A stretch of DNA of 49,588 nt. It comes from Betaproteobacteria bacterium (lineage in GTDB: Bacteria; Pseudomonadota; Gammaproteobacteria; Burkholderiales; Rhodocyclaceae). Below are positions 18,674 through 27,880 of this stretch, in pieces (the first letter of the stretch is position 1; each line of letters opens with the position of its first letter). The stretch is taken from positions 98,484-148,071 of the forward strand of contig JACQYB010000014.1 of assembly GCA_016208415.1 (NCBI GenBank), in the 5' to 3' direction. A program made the position numbers and the translations under genes. The notes beneath the pieces were generated by a model. It was given only the letters and a program-made list of their open reading frames with translations. It made no database searches and was not told the DNA's origin.

Positions 18674-18682
18674 CAGGCTACG

Positions 18683-19765
18683 TCAGCGGCAGTCTCCCGG
18701 TTTCAACACCAACGGTCGCAGCATGTGCCGCCGCAGGCCCCAGGTATTGGCGTAGCGCACGTGGTTGATCCAGCCCTGCACGCTGGCGTCGAACTCCGCG
18801 AAGGAGAGCTTGCGCGCGCGGTACAACTCGTAGCGCTCCCCCAGCCGGCGGGTGGCGTGACGCACCTTGCGTGCCTTGACGAGGCGATGGTCCGGATGGA
18901 CCACGAAGCCGAGCCAGGGGATGCCCGCCGACACCGGCGTTACTTGCGCCTCGGTCTCGTGCAGGGTCAGCCGCAACACGGCCAGGCGCTCCTGAACGGC
19001 CGTTTTCCATCGCCACAGCGTCGCCTTCGAATCGCCGAAGAGCGCGAAGTCGTCCACGTAGCGCAGGTAGGCGCGACAGCCAAGCTCCCGCTTCACGAAA
19101 AGGTCGAAGGGGTGCAGATGGCAGTTCGACCAGAACTGGGAGGTCAGATTGCCGATGGGCAGGCCCCGCGGCCGACAGGCGGCGAACAGGTCGTCGCCCG
19201 GAAAGTACTGCATCGTGTATTCGTAGGCGAGCACGTCCTTGCCGCCGGCGACGATGGTCTCGACCAGCGCCATGATGTCCGGCTCGGGGATCAGCCGCCG
19301 CAGCCCTTCAAGCAACACGGCGTGGTCGATGGAAGGAAAATGCTGGCGGATGTCGCCGCGCAGCACGTAACGGTGGCGAGCGGCGAATTCCTGCAGCCGG
19401 TCGACGGCCCGGTGGCCGCCACGGCCGATGCGGTTGGCGTAGCTGTCGGCGATGAACACCCGCTCGAAGCCGGGCTAGATGATGCGGCACAGTGCATGGT
19501 GCACCACCCGGTCGCGAAACTGCGCCGCACTGTTCTTGCGTCGCTTGGGCTCGTGGATCAGGAAGTGGGTGTAGGGTCCGGGCTGGTAGCTGCCGTCCAG
19601 CAGTTCCTGGCGCAGCGCCAGCAGCCGGTCGGCGGCCTGGAACTCGAATGCCGCCACGGCGCGGGTGCCGCGCTTGCCGCGGGCGGCCAGGCGATGGGCC
19701 TCCAGCAGGTTCGTCCAGCCGCACAGGGCCAGATAGGCCTGGCTATGGGAACGATCGCGGTGCAC
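18683..19765 (-). pseudogene. DGR reverse transcriptase, interrupted by one in-frame TAG
   Basis: Would be 360 aa from a GTG at 19765. RT motifs are clear: [13 protein letters not shown]-like (here [14 protein letters not shown]), [13 protein letters not shown], the DGR hallmark [12 protein letters not shown] (about 201-212; SQ instead of the QG of group II RTs), the catalytic YVDD (236-239) and [12 protein letters not shown]. Codon 97 (19477-19475) is TAG in CRII*PGFERVF, where relatives normally have Glu (one base from GAG). The rest is open to the C-terminus, so inactivation, if real, is recent. A restart after the TAG would lose the first RT motifs. It starts 28 bp from, and divergent to, avd. 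Confidence 0.9.
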
Positions 19766-19793
19766 GAGGCCGGCGTGCGCCGCCGGGGAGGGC

Positions 19794-20141
19794 GTGGAAA
19801 TGGCGGAAGAACTGGTCCTGTTCACCCGCTTGTTCGATCTCCTGGCCTGGCTGCTGCCCAAGGCGGAGAGCTTCCCAAAAGCCTACCGCTTCAGCGTCAC
19901 CCAGAGGCTCATGGATGCCGCGCTGGACTGCCAGGAGGCGGTGTTGTCCGCCCAAAGCCAGCGCGGCGAGGCGCGAAAGGCGGCGCTGCGCGATGCCGAC
20001 GCCGCGCTCAACCGCCTGCGGCTCTACCTTCGCCTGGCGCACCACTGGCGCTGGCTCAACGACGGCCAGTACGAGCACGTGAGCGCCATGGTGGCCGAGG
20101 TGGGCAGGCTGCTGGGCGGCTGGATCAGGCAGGCGGGGTGA
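19794..20141 (+). CDS. avd: DGR accessory variability determinant (Avd)
   Basis: 115 aa, all helical, rich in Leu, Ala and Arg. The ending [14 protein letters not shown] matches the Avd family (Bordetella phage Avd has a near-identical ending). Avd forms a basic pentamer of four-helix bundles that binds the RT and the TR RNA, and is needed for mutagenic cDNA synthesis. Here it lies on the opposite strand to the RT and TR, unlike standard cassettes with all parts co-oriented. Start GTG at 19794, or ATG two codons on. Confidence 0.85.
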   Translation: MEMAEELVLFTRLFDLLAWLLPKAESFPKAYRFSVTQRLMDAALDCQEAVLSAQSQRGEARKAALRDADAALNRLRLYLRLAHHWRWLNDGQYEHVSAMVAEVGRLLGGWIRQAG

Positions 20142-20330
20142 GAGGTCGGGCGCCGCGGGAACGAATCCAGGCGGCGCCCGTGCTGCGGCAGTATGCGCCC
20201 GACGCGGCGACGCCGCGTGCGGGCAGGACTCACCCGCGCCATCGATCCAGCTCCGGCCTCGGCCGGCGAACCGTGGTCCGCCGGCATTTCCGGCAGCGCC
20301 CGAGGCGCCTGGCGGAGCAGATCCCGATGT

Positions 20331-20460
20331 GGGACGAACAACACACCCGAAAGCCGATGTTGTCGTTGCGGTTGTCCGGGTGCCTGTTGTTGCGGTAGGC
20401 CGCGCGGCAGTTCCTCGGATTGTTGTTCCAGGAGCCACCGCGCACCACCCGGGCCACGTC
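20331..20460 (-). repeat. DGR template repeat (TR)
   Basis: 130 bp, co-oriented with the RT and VR2. It translates as [18 protein letters not shown]..., loaded with AAC codons, the signature of a template whose adenines are randomised. It is not part of a full gene: upstream it meets CTCGGGGAACCCC and downstream it diverges right after GTTCGTCCC, where both VRs read on to the stop codon. The remaining sequence of the 469-bp gap 20142-20610 holds arm B and no gene I can support. Confidence 0.9.
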
Positions 20461-20529
20461 TCGGGGAACCCCACAGGTTTGCGGCCTGCATCGGCAGTAT
20501 AGGCCCGCGCAACGACGAAACCCACCCCT

Positions 20530-20650
20530 GAAAAATGCGCGCGCGCCGCTGCGCGGCGCATCCAGTGAACAGCAAACCAGCCTTCCAGTGAGCAGCGGCG
20601 CCGTGGCCAGCTATTCGATGGGGGACGAACAACACACCCGAAAGCCGATG
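20530..20650 (-). repeat. 121-bp inverted repeat arm B (VR2 3' end, stop codon, target hairpin)
   Basis: Reverse-complement copy of 18553-18673, with the GCGCCGC/GCGGCGC hairpin at 20543-20559. With arm A it brackets the RT-avd-TR core in inverted orientation. Confidence 0.85.
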
Positions 20651-23316
20651 AGGACGAAGCGGTCGTCCGGGTGCCTGAAGCCGCGGGAGGCCGCGCGGCA
20701 GAGCCCCGGATTGAGGCTCCAGGAGCCACCGCGCACCACCCGGGCCACGTCACCTTCAGTCGATACATTGCCGGGCTTCTCGTACTCATTCAGGCACCAC
20801 TCCCAGACATTTCCGGCCATGTCGTCCACCCCGAACTTGGAGCGCCCCTTGGGGTACATGCCCGCCGCCACCGTGCGGCCGATGCCGCTATTGCTGCTGT
20901 TGGCGCGGGCATCGTTCCACTCGCCGGCCCACGGGTACTCCTGATGGTCCTTGCCCGCGGCGGCCCATTGCCACTCCCATTCGGTGGGCAGCCGCACTTC
21001 AAATCCCAGCCTGACGCTGAGCCAGCGGCAGTAGGCCATGGCATCGTACCAGGAGACATTGACTGCGGGGTAGTTGGGATAAGACCACAACGGAGCGCCA
21101 GGCGCGTCTTCCCGCGGCCGCCCCTCCCACCATGATTCGACGCGGTAGCCGTCGTACGCGTCAAGAAAAGCCTGGTATTGCGGCCAGGTCACGGGATAGC
21201 GGGCAAGATGGAACGGTTTGACGGGGAACGGTTTGACGGGGAATGCCTTGCCGGTCTCCAGCGTCACCTTGCCGGCGTCGATGGGCAACCATCGGATGTC
21301 CGGCAAGCCCGCAGCGTCGAGCCCCAGGTTCGGGCGCGGATCGCCTATGTGCTTGAGCCGCAGGCCGATCTCCTCGCGCTGCTGGTGGGTGGTGGCGTCG
21401 TCGCCCAGCCTTTCGAGCAAGCGCAGCGGCTCGGGATGGAGGAACGCTCGAAGCGGCTCCTGCAGTGCGCTCTCGCCCAGCGTGAGCGCCCGGTACCTGG
21501 CGATGCCATCGTCGGTGATGTCAGGGTCGCGCTCCAGGGCGGCACGCTGGCCGAGCTTGAACAGGGCCTCGACGGCGGGTTTCTGGCGTTCCCATCCCCA
21601 CAACAGGAGAGGGTCGCGGCGGGCGTTCGCCCACTGCCGTGCGGCCTGCTCGACCTGGCGGCGCGCCGCCAGGTCGCCGCGGTAGTCGGCGAACCACTGT
21701 TGAAACCTTGCCCAGTGCGTAAACAGGGCTTCGTGCGCCACCTCGATCACCGCCGGCTGTCTGCCCTCCCCGCCGCTGCTCATGAGCAGGCGCTTCTCCT
21801 CCAGGCAGTCGGCCAGCGCGGCGGCGGCGAGCGAAAGCTCGGACTTGGGGGCACGGCGCCGCACCACGACCAGGTCCTGGTCCCTTTCCTCGACGCTGGT
21901 GATCGCCAGGAACAACGGTGCCAGCCCGTCGGCACTTGCGGCGGCACCGGCAGCGGTCAATGCCTCCCTGGCCAGCGTGTCGATGGCGCCGGGCACGCCA
22001 CCGACGGTCTGGTACGCCTCCTCGGTCAGCGTGTTGTCCCTTCGGTTGTCGTAGAGCTTGTCGAGGGTGAACTCCACCAGGGCGAGGGCGCCGGGAGCGG
22101 TGCCGGTTTCGTCCAGGATACGCTTCACCAGCGTGGCCGGAACGGTCAGCCCGGCGGCGCGTGCCGGCCCGACGATGGCCTCCTTCAGGGCTTCCCGCCC
22201 GGGGACGCCGACAGGGAAATGACCGGCCCGCAGCAGCCCCACGGACACTTCGTCCTGGGGCCAATGGCTGTAGAAGTCGGAGCGCATGGCAATGACGGGG
22301 CGCAGATGCGGCGACTTGACCGCCGCCGCCAGCAGTTGAAACAGGCCTTCACGGTGCGCTGGCGCCACGGCCGCGGCGAACAGCTCCTCGAACTGGTCCG
22401 CGAACAGAAGCAGCCGGGACAGCGCGGCGCCGCTGCCCAAGGCCTCCTCGGACACGGGCACGATCTCGGCCGGCTGATCACGCAAGCGCCTGGCGAGATC
22501 CGGAACGCGCCAGGCCGGATCAGGAAAGGCCCTGCCCAGGGCGTTGGCCAGCGCCAGAAAGGGATCGTCACCCAGTTCGCGCGGCGAGAAGCTCACGACG
22601 CGCCAGGGCACACCGCCGGTTCTGGAGATGTCACCCAGGATCGGAATCAGTCCGGCATAGACCAGCGAGGACTTGCCCGAGCCCGAGGCGCCGATGAGCG
22701 CGAGAAAGGGCTCGTCCCGGACCAGCAGCCGTTCGGCCAGCGATTCGATCTCGGCCTCCCGGCCGAAGAAGCGATCCGCCTCGGCGGTGCGAAAGGCGCG
22801 CATGCCGGGATAGGGGCGGCCGGTGATGGGTCTGGGTTGGGGCTCGCCCTTGCGTGCCGCCCGCCGGTAGTAGGCTTTCAGAACATGTGATTCTAGGTCG
22901 TCGGGCGTCTTGAAAAGCGCTGCGCGCGGGGCGCCGTCTACGCCGCTGGAGACCAGTTTGCGGAATGCCTCGATCCGTTCCGGCGGGTTTTCCTTGGTCT
23001 TGGCGTCGGTGCGCGCATACGGGACGGCCTCCTCATCCTTGAGGAACATCAGCCTCGGAACGGCGTGGCGGTCGGCCTCGCGGTATTCCAGCTCGGTGAT
23101 GGAATGCTCCTGTCCGGGTGGGATGAAACCGTAGCGCAGGCCAACGATGCCGATGTAGAGGTCGCACCCGGCCACATCCGCCAGGCAGCTTTCCCGCACG
23201 CTGCGCTCGTCGGCGCTGTAGCTCTCGACGACGATGCACTCGCCGCCGAGGGCCTCCTTCACCGCCTGCCGTTCGGCGCCGAGATCGTTCAAGGTGGATG
23301 AGAGCTAGCCCTTCAT
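20611..23316 (-). pseudogene. DUF4062-STAND NTPase-FGE protein, DGR target (amber at codon 4)
   Basis: Candidate diversified receptor. From the in-frame TTG at 23292 it is open for 893 aa. Domains on that numbering: DUF4062 (1-100, LGAERQAVKEAL, ADVAGCDLYIGIVGLRYG), linker, STAND NTPase with Walker A GASGSGKSS (201-209) and Walker B LLLFADQFEEL (about 295), a helical region, then an FGE/SUMF1 domain (about 665-893) whose last 42 codons are VR2. DUF4062 normally begins MKxFLSST; upstream the frame reads MKG*LSSTLNDLGAERQ with TAG at 23307-23305. Either codon 4 is a nonsense mutation or translation starts at the weak TTG without a visible ribosome site. Such fusions are known from predicted conflict systems. 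A PIN/Phd pair lies upstream on the same strand. Confidence 0.85.
20622..20751 (-). repeat. DGR variable repeat VR2
   Basis: Aligned by eye to the TR over 130 bp: 17 differences, all at template adenines, changing 11 codons. Identical to the TR at both ends. It forms the C-terminal codons of the STAND-FGE protein, the ligand-binding face in C-type-lectin/FGE DGR proteins. Confidence 0.92.
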
Positions 23317-23429
23317 GTCCGCCGCCGTCACACCATGAGGAGAGTGACGCCCACCTTACGGCATCGGAATAGCGCCTGGCAAGCTGTCGGCGTCGCGGGT
23401 GGGGGAAGGCAGGAAGCGTCTCGTGCGTC

Positions 23430-23861
23430 TTACAATCCGCCGTGCGTTCCCCAGAATGCGGCCGGCGTCAGGATCGGAAAGCGCTCGGCCAGCGCCAGCA
23501 GGTCCTTGTCGCCGGTGATCAGATAGTCCGCGCCGGCGGCTTGCAGGGCGGCGACCAGCGTGCCGAGCACGGGGCGGTCATCGACGTCGCGCAGGGTGGG
23601 TTCCGGCGCCAGCGCCGGCTCGATCACTTCGGCCTGGATGGCGAGGCTGTCGATCAGGTCGTCGATTTCATCCGTTGTGAGCCCATGCCGGTGGGAGAGC
23701 CGCGGCAGCACGCGGCGCAGTTCTTCGAGGATGTAGTCGGAGAGCAGCACTTCAAGCGAGCCGTGGCGCCAGGCGGCCATGATCTTGCCCGGCACGCTGG
23801 CGGGATAGGCGATGCCCGACAGCAGGACGTTGGTGTCGAGCACCACCCGCAGCGTGGCCAC
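23430..23861 (-). CDS. PIN-domain toxin (COG1569-like)
   Basis: 143 aa, GTG start. It begins VVLDTNVLLSGIAYP (first PIN Asp), has DYILEELRRVLPRL (Glu), the DRPVLGTLVAALQAAGADYLITGDKDLL core with further acidic residues and an FPILTPAAF end. Predicted Mg-dependent RNase toxin. It lies 9 bp downstream of its antitoxin. Confidence 0.9.
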   Translation of the reverse strand: MATLRVVLDTNVLLSGIAYPASVPGKIMAAWRHGSLEVLLSDYILEELRRVLPRLSHRHGLTTDEIDDLIDSLAIQAEVIEPALAPEPTLRDVDDRPVLGTLVAALQAAGADYLITGDKDLLALAERFPILTPAAFWGTHGGL

Positions 23862-23870
23862 GGATGATCC

Positions 23871-24152
23871 TCAGGCGCCCTTGGGCTGGGCGCGTTCCTG
23901 CGCGACCGCGGCGTCGATTTCAGCCAGTCCCTCGGCTTCGGGCACGACGGAGAAGCCTTGCTCGATGCGCGCGGCCAGCGCGTCGAAGCGCGCCTGCATG
24001 CGCCGGATGCGGGCAAACAGGCGGGCATCCACCAGCACCGCCACGGGCTTGCCGTCCTTGTTGATGACGATGCTGTCGTGGCGGTACTGCACCTGGTTGA
24101 GCATCTCGCCCAGGTTCTGGCGGAAGGTGACGGCGCTGGTTTCGGTGATCAT
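23871..24152 (-). CDS. Phd/YefM-type antitoxin
   Basis: 93 aa from MITETSAVTFRQNLGEM; a TTG four codons upstream is also possible. The Phd-fold N-terminus (FRQNLGEMLNQVQYRHDSIVI, GKPVAVLVDARLF) binds DNA and the variable C-terminus should neutralise the PIN toxin that follows. Confidence 0.88.
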   Translation of the reverse strand: MITETSAVTFRQNLGEMLNQVQYRHDSIVINKDGKPVAVLVDARLFARIRRMQARFDALAARIEQGFSVVPEAEGLAEIDAAVAQERAQPKGA

Positions 24153-24171
24153 GGGAAGGTTCAACCGATAC

Positions 24172-24186
24172 GATCATGTTGATCAT
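24172..24186. promoter_or_regulatory. Candidate antitoxin operator (GATCAT direct repeat)
   Basis: GATCAT repeated with 3 bp between, about 20 bp upstream of the antitoxin start. Phd-type antitoxins autoregulate on short repeats in this position. Function is inferred from position only. Confidence 0.35.
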
Positions 24187-24325
24187 TATGGATGCGCGGG
24201 CCGAGACCGTCAATTCCGGCCGCGCCGGCTCAACAGCGTCACGCCCGATGCATCCACCCGGCCCTCCCCTGCGTATAGCCTGACGCGACCCCGCACCCCA
24301 ACCCCCAACCTCCAAGGAAACGGCC

Positions 24326-24610
24326 ATGACGCACATCCTCGTCCGCCACAAGGTCAGTGACTACGCCACCTGGAAGCCGGCCTTCGATGCCCATGCCGAG
24401 GCGCGCAAGGCCGCGGGTTCCCGGGGCGGCCAGGTGTTCAGCAGCGCCAGCGACCCCAACGAGGTCATCGTCCTGCTGACCTGGGCGGACCTGGAATCGG
24501 CGCACCGCTTCGCCGATTCGGCCGAGCTGCGGCAGGCCATGGAGCGGGCCGGCGTGGTGGATCGGCCAGACGTGTATTACCTCGACGAGAGCGATCGGCC
24601 GGTGGCCTGA
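24326..24610 (+). CDS. Dimeric alpha/beta-barrel (ABM-like) small protein
   Basis: 94 aa. The pattern THILVRHKVSDYATWKPAFDAHAEARKAAGSRGGQVF ... DPNEVIVLLTWADLESAHRFADSAELRQAMERAGV resembles antibiotic-biosynthesis-monooxygenase or cyclase-type stand-alone domains. No catalytic residues can be named. It is preceded by CAAGGAAA at a good distance. Substrate unknown. Confidence 0.7.
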   Translation: MTHILVRHKVSDYATWKPAFDAHAEARKAAGSRGGQVFSSASDPNEVIVLLTWADLESAHRFADSAELRQAMERAGVVDRPDVYYLDESDRPVA

Positions 24611-24860
24611 AATCGCCGGAAAGGGCAGGCAGTGGGGCGCAATACGCTGCGTCATCGCGCCATTGCGCCCCGCACCGCAGCGGATCCCGCCTTTCCCCTG
24701 CTATACTCCCGCCCGCGCGGCACATTGAACAGTCCTCTTGCCGCGTGTCGATTCCGACCTGCTTCATCCATCCGTTCGCCTGCGACTGGCGCCGCGATGT
24801 TCGGACGAGCCCCCCGGGGCCGCCGAACGGCGACAGGCCGATGATATCCATAGGGTTACC

Positions 24861-26318
24861 ATGTCCTTTTCCGCCCTCGGCTTGTCCGAAGCCATCGTCC
24901 GCGCCGTGACCGAACACGGCTACACCCAGCCCACGCCCATCCAGACCCAGGCCATTCCCGCCGTGCTGGCGGGGGGCGACCTGCTGGCCGGCGCCCAGAC
25001 CGGCACCGGCAAGACCGCCGGATTCGTCCTGCCCATCCTCCACCGGCTTGCCGGCAGTGCCCCGCAAGCCAGCGGACGCGCGCCGATTCGTGCCCTGATC
25101 CTCACGCCCACCCGCGAACTGGCGGCCCAGGTGGAGGAGAGCGTGCGCGTCTACGGCAAGCACGCCGGCCTGGCCTCGGCCGTGGTATTCGGCGGCGTGG
25201 GCATCAACCCGCAGATCAAACAGCTCCGGGACGGGGTGGATATCCTGGTGGCCACGCCGGGCCGCCTGCTGGACCACCACCAGCAGCGCACTGTCGACCT
25301 TTCCAGGGTCGAGATCCTGGTGCTGGACGAAGCCGACCGCATGCTCGACATGGGCTTCATCCGCGACATCAAGCGCATCCTGGCGCTGCTGCCCAAGCGC
25401 CGGCAGAACCTGCTGTTCTCGGCCACCTTCTCCGACGAGATCAAGGAGCTGGCCGACGGCCTGCTGGACAATCCGGCGCTGATCGAGGTGGCGCGGCGCA
25501 ATTCCACCGTCGAGGTCATCGCCCAGAAGGTCCATCCGGTGGACCGCCACCGCAAGGCCGAGCTGCTCATCCATCTCGTCAAGACCCACCAGTGGTTCCA
25601 GGTGCTGGTGTTTACGCGCACCAAGCACGGCGCCAACCGGCTGGTGGAACAACTCCTCAAGGCCGGCATCACCGCCCTGGCCATCCACGGCAACAAGAGC
25701 CAGGGCGCGCGCACCCGGGCGCTGGCCGAGTTCAAGGACGGCAGCCTGGACGAGCGCGCCTTCCTGGCCGATATCGAAAGGCTCATCAAGCGGCCCATCG
25801 AGAAGCAGGTGGTGGCCGGCTTCGAGCCCGACCCCAACGCCCGGCCGGAGCCCATCCAGTTGCGGCAGCCACGCGGCGACCAGCCACGCGGCCAGCCGCG
25901 CAGCCAGCCGCGCGCCAGTGGGGCGGCGGGCGCCGCCGCGAAGGGGGGGCGCAGCGGCGACGTCCGGCGCGGAGGGGCCGCAGCCCCCAAGGGCGCCGGC
26001 AAGAGCCCGGGCGGCGGCCGTGCGCGGCCAGCGGCAGGGGGAGCGTTCAACGCCAATCGCGACCAGCCCCGGGCGGAGCGGGAGGTGGACGGCAATCGCT
26101 GGCTGCCGCACGAGGAACAGGAGGTGGACGGCAATCGCATCCAGCCCGAGCCCCAGGCCCCCCGCGAGGTAGATGGCAATCGCGCCCAGCCGCAGCCCCG
26201 GGGAGCCCAGCCGGCGAAAGGGCGGCCCGGCGCCGGTCCCGCCCGGTCGGGTTCCGGCGGCAAGGGCTTTGGCGGCAAGGCCGCGCTGCTGCATCGCTCC
26301 GGCGGGCGCGGGCGCTGA
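24861..26318 (+). CDS. rhlE: RhlE-type DEAD-box RNA helicase lacking motifs V and VI
   Basis: 485 aa from the ATG at 24861 ([16 protein letters not shown]). Present in order: the Q motif [34 protein letters not shown] and motif [10 protein letters not shown]. After [10 protein letters not shown] the chain jumps straight to [11 protein letters not shown]. The roughly 55 residues that carry TDIAARG-type motif V and HRIGRTGR motif VI in all DEAD-box helicases are missing, in frame, near 25748. ATP hydrolysis and unwinding should be lost unless this is an assembly error. The C-terminal tail is basic and low-complexity ([14 protein letters not shown]), with three EVDGNR units. The long upstream ORF extension is not supported. 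Confidence 0.88.
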   Translation: MSFSALGLSEAIVRAVTEHGYTQPTPIQTQAIPAVLAGGDLLAGAQTGTGKTAGFVLPILHRLAGSAPQASGRAPIRALILTPTRELAAQVEESVRVYGKHAGLASAVVFGGVGINPQIKQLRDGVDILVATPGRLLDHHQQRTVDLSRVEILVLDEADRMLDMGFIRDIKRILALLPKRRQNLLFSATFSDEIKELADGLLDNPALIEVARRNSTVEVIAQKVHPVDRHRKAELLIHLVKTHQWFQVLVFTRTKHGANRLVEQLLKAGITALAIHGNKSQGARTRALAEFKDGSLDERAFLADIERLIKRPIEKQVVAGFEPDPNARPEPIQLRQPRGDQPRGQPRSQPRASGAAGAAAKGGRSGDVRRGGAAAPKGAGKSPGGGRARPAAGGAFNANRDQPRAEREVDGNRWLPHEEQEVDGNRIQPEPQAPREVDGNRAQPQPRGAQPAKGRPGAGPARSGSGGKGFGGKAALLHRSGGRGR

Positions 26319-26398
26319 CGCTTACATCCTGCCCCCATCCGCTGCGCTGAATCGACGCCCTGCTGCGGGGCGTCCGTCCTGATTGCGAAAGGTCAAGC

Positions 26399-27493
26399 AT
26401 GTCCCTGAAATGCGGCATCGTCGGCCTGCCCAATGTGGGCAAGTCCACCCTCTTCAACGCCCTCACCAAGGCGGGCATCGCCGCCGAGAACTATCCCTTC
26501 TGCACCATCGACCCCAACGTCGGCGTGGTGGAGGTGCCGGACCCGCGCCTGCGCGCGCTGGCGGACATCGTCAAGCCGCAGCGCGTGCTGCCGGCGACGG
26601 TGGAATTCGTCGACATCGCCGGCCTGGTGGCGGGCGCCTCCAAGGGCGAGGGGCTGGGCAACCAGTTCCTGGCCAACATCCGCGAAACCGACGCCATCGT
26701 GCACGTGGTGCGCTGCTTCGAAAACGACAACGTGGTACATGTGACGGGGCAGGTGCACCCCATCGCCGACATCGAGACCATCGACACCGAACTGGCGCTG
26801 GCCGACCTGGCCACGGTGGAGAAGGCCCTGGCGCGCTACCGCAAGCCCGCCCAGGCCGGCGACAAGGAGGCCAGGCTGCTGGTGGCCGCCCTGGAGAAGG
26901 CGCTGGCGCAGGTCAACGAGGCGAAACCGGTGCGGGCGCTGGACCTGTCGAAGGAAGAGCGGGCCAACCTCGCCCCCTTCTGCCTGCTCACCGCCAAGCC
27001 GGTGCTCTACGCCGCCAACGTGGACGAGACCACCCTCAAGGGCAGCCACGAACTGCTCGACCGGGTGAAGGCCCACGCAGCCGCCGAAGGCGCGCCGGTG
27101 GTCGAGTTCTGCGCTGCCCTGGAGGCCGAGATCGCCGACCTGGACGACGAGGAGAAGCAGATCTTCCTGTCCGACGTCGGCCTGGAAGAGCCGGGGCTGA
27201 ACCGGCTGATCCGCGCCGCCTTCAAGCTCCTGGGCCTGCAGACCTACTTCACCGCCGGGGTGAAGGAAGTGCGCGCCTGGACCATCCACGTCGGCGATAC
27301 GGCGCCCAAGGCCGCCGGCGTGATCCACACCGATTTCGAGCGCGGCTTCATCCGCGCCCAGACCATTGCCTATGATGATTTCATCGCCTTCAAGGGCGAA
27401 CAGGGCGCCAGGGAGGCGGGTCGGATGCGCTCGGAGGGAAAGGAGTACGTGGTGAAGGATGGGGACGTGTTGAACTTCTTGTTCAACGTTTAG
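26399..27493 (+). CDS. ychF: YchF/OLA1 ribosome-binding ATPase
   Basis: 364 aa, full length. G1 [14 protein letters not shown], the [12 protein letters not shown] switch, G3 DIAGLV and the C-terminal TGS domain ([34 protein letters not shown]). Obg-family protein that prefers ATP over GTP and binds ribosomes; implicated in stress responses. Usually next to pth, here displaced by the island. Confidence 0.97.
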   Translation: MSLKCGIVGLPNVGKSTLFNALTKAGIAAENYPFCTIDPNVGVVEVPDPRLRALADIVKPQRVLPATVEFVDIAGLVAGASKGEGLGNQFLANIRETDAIVHVVRCFENDNVVHVTGQVHPIADIETIDTELALADLATVEKALARYRKPAQAGDKEARLLVAALEKALAQVNEAKPVRALDLSKEERANLAPFCLLTAKPVLYAANVDETTLKGSHELLDRVKAHAAAEGAPVVEFCAALEAEIADLDDEEKQIFLSDVGLEEPGLNRLIRAAFKLLGLQTYFTAGVKEVRAWTIHVGDTAPKAAGVIHTDFERGFIRAQTIAYDDFIAFKGEQGAREAGRMRSEGKEYVVKDGDVLNFLFNV

Positions 27494-27529
27494 CGCGAAA
27501 CTGCTCGTCCCCGGAGGAGCAGGGAGTGC

Positions 27530-27582
27530 GAGCGGGCTTGCCCGTGATACCGGCGGTGGACTTCGCGGGCAAGCCCGCTCCC
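27530..27582. repeat. REP pair (BIME-like) after ychF
   Basis: Two facing units, AGCGGGCTTGCCCG (27531-27544) and CGCGGGCAAGCCCGCTC (27564-27580), each self-complementary and inverted to one another. A related unit is at 48668-48695. They lie in the 387-bp gap 27494-27880, which otherwise shows no gene I can support. May stabilise or terminate the ychF transcript. Confidence 0.7.
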
Positions 27583-27880
27583 ACAGCGGGGCGGTTTCAT
27601 CGTCGGGGGCGGCACTAGGCCGTGCCCGTTAGCGGCGCGCGTTGGCTTCTCGCGCGGTCGATGGGACGTGCCGGCGCCTATGCCTCGCCCGTTGCCGCCG
27701 TCCCTTGCCAGGAACAACGGAATTTCTGGGGGCATGCCGGAATGGGTGCGAGTGGGTGCAACAATGGCCGCCGCCCCTCCCGCCCCTCCCGCCACGTCCG
27801 GGCAACGAACGCCGGCGAGCGGCGGTGCATGCCCATTAGATCCCGCTGAATGGGGGTGAACGGATGTAGTATTGGGCGCC

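Noticed and set aside
18683-19765. Group II intron or retron reverse transcriptase
   Set aside because: The RT has the SQ form of motif 4 seen in DGR RTs, no maturase or HNH domain, and sits with Avd, a TR and VRs.
20340-20660. CRISPR array from the repeated TR/VR-like sequences
   Set aside because: Only two copies in a row, long and divergent at adenines, with no regular spacers and no cas genes.
18683-23316. Alternative genetic code with TAG as a sense codon
   Set aside because: Several intact core genes in the window end with TAG (prs, pth, the TPR lipoprotein, ychF), so TAG is a normal stop in this genome.
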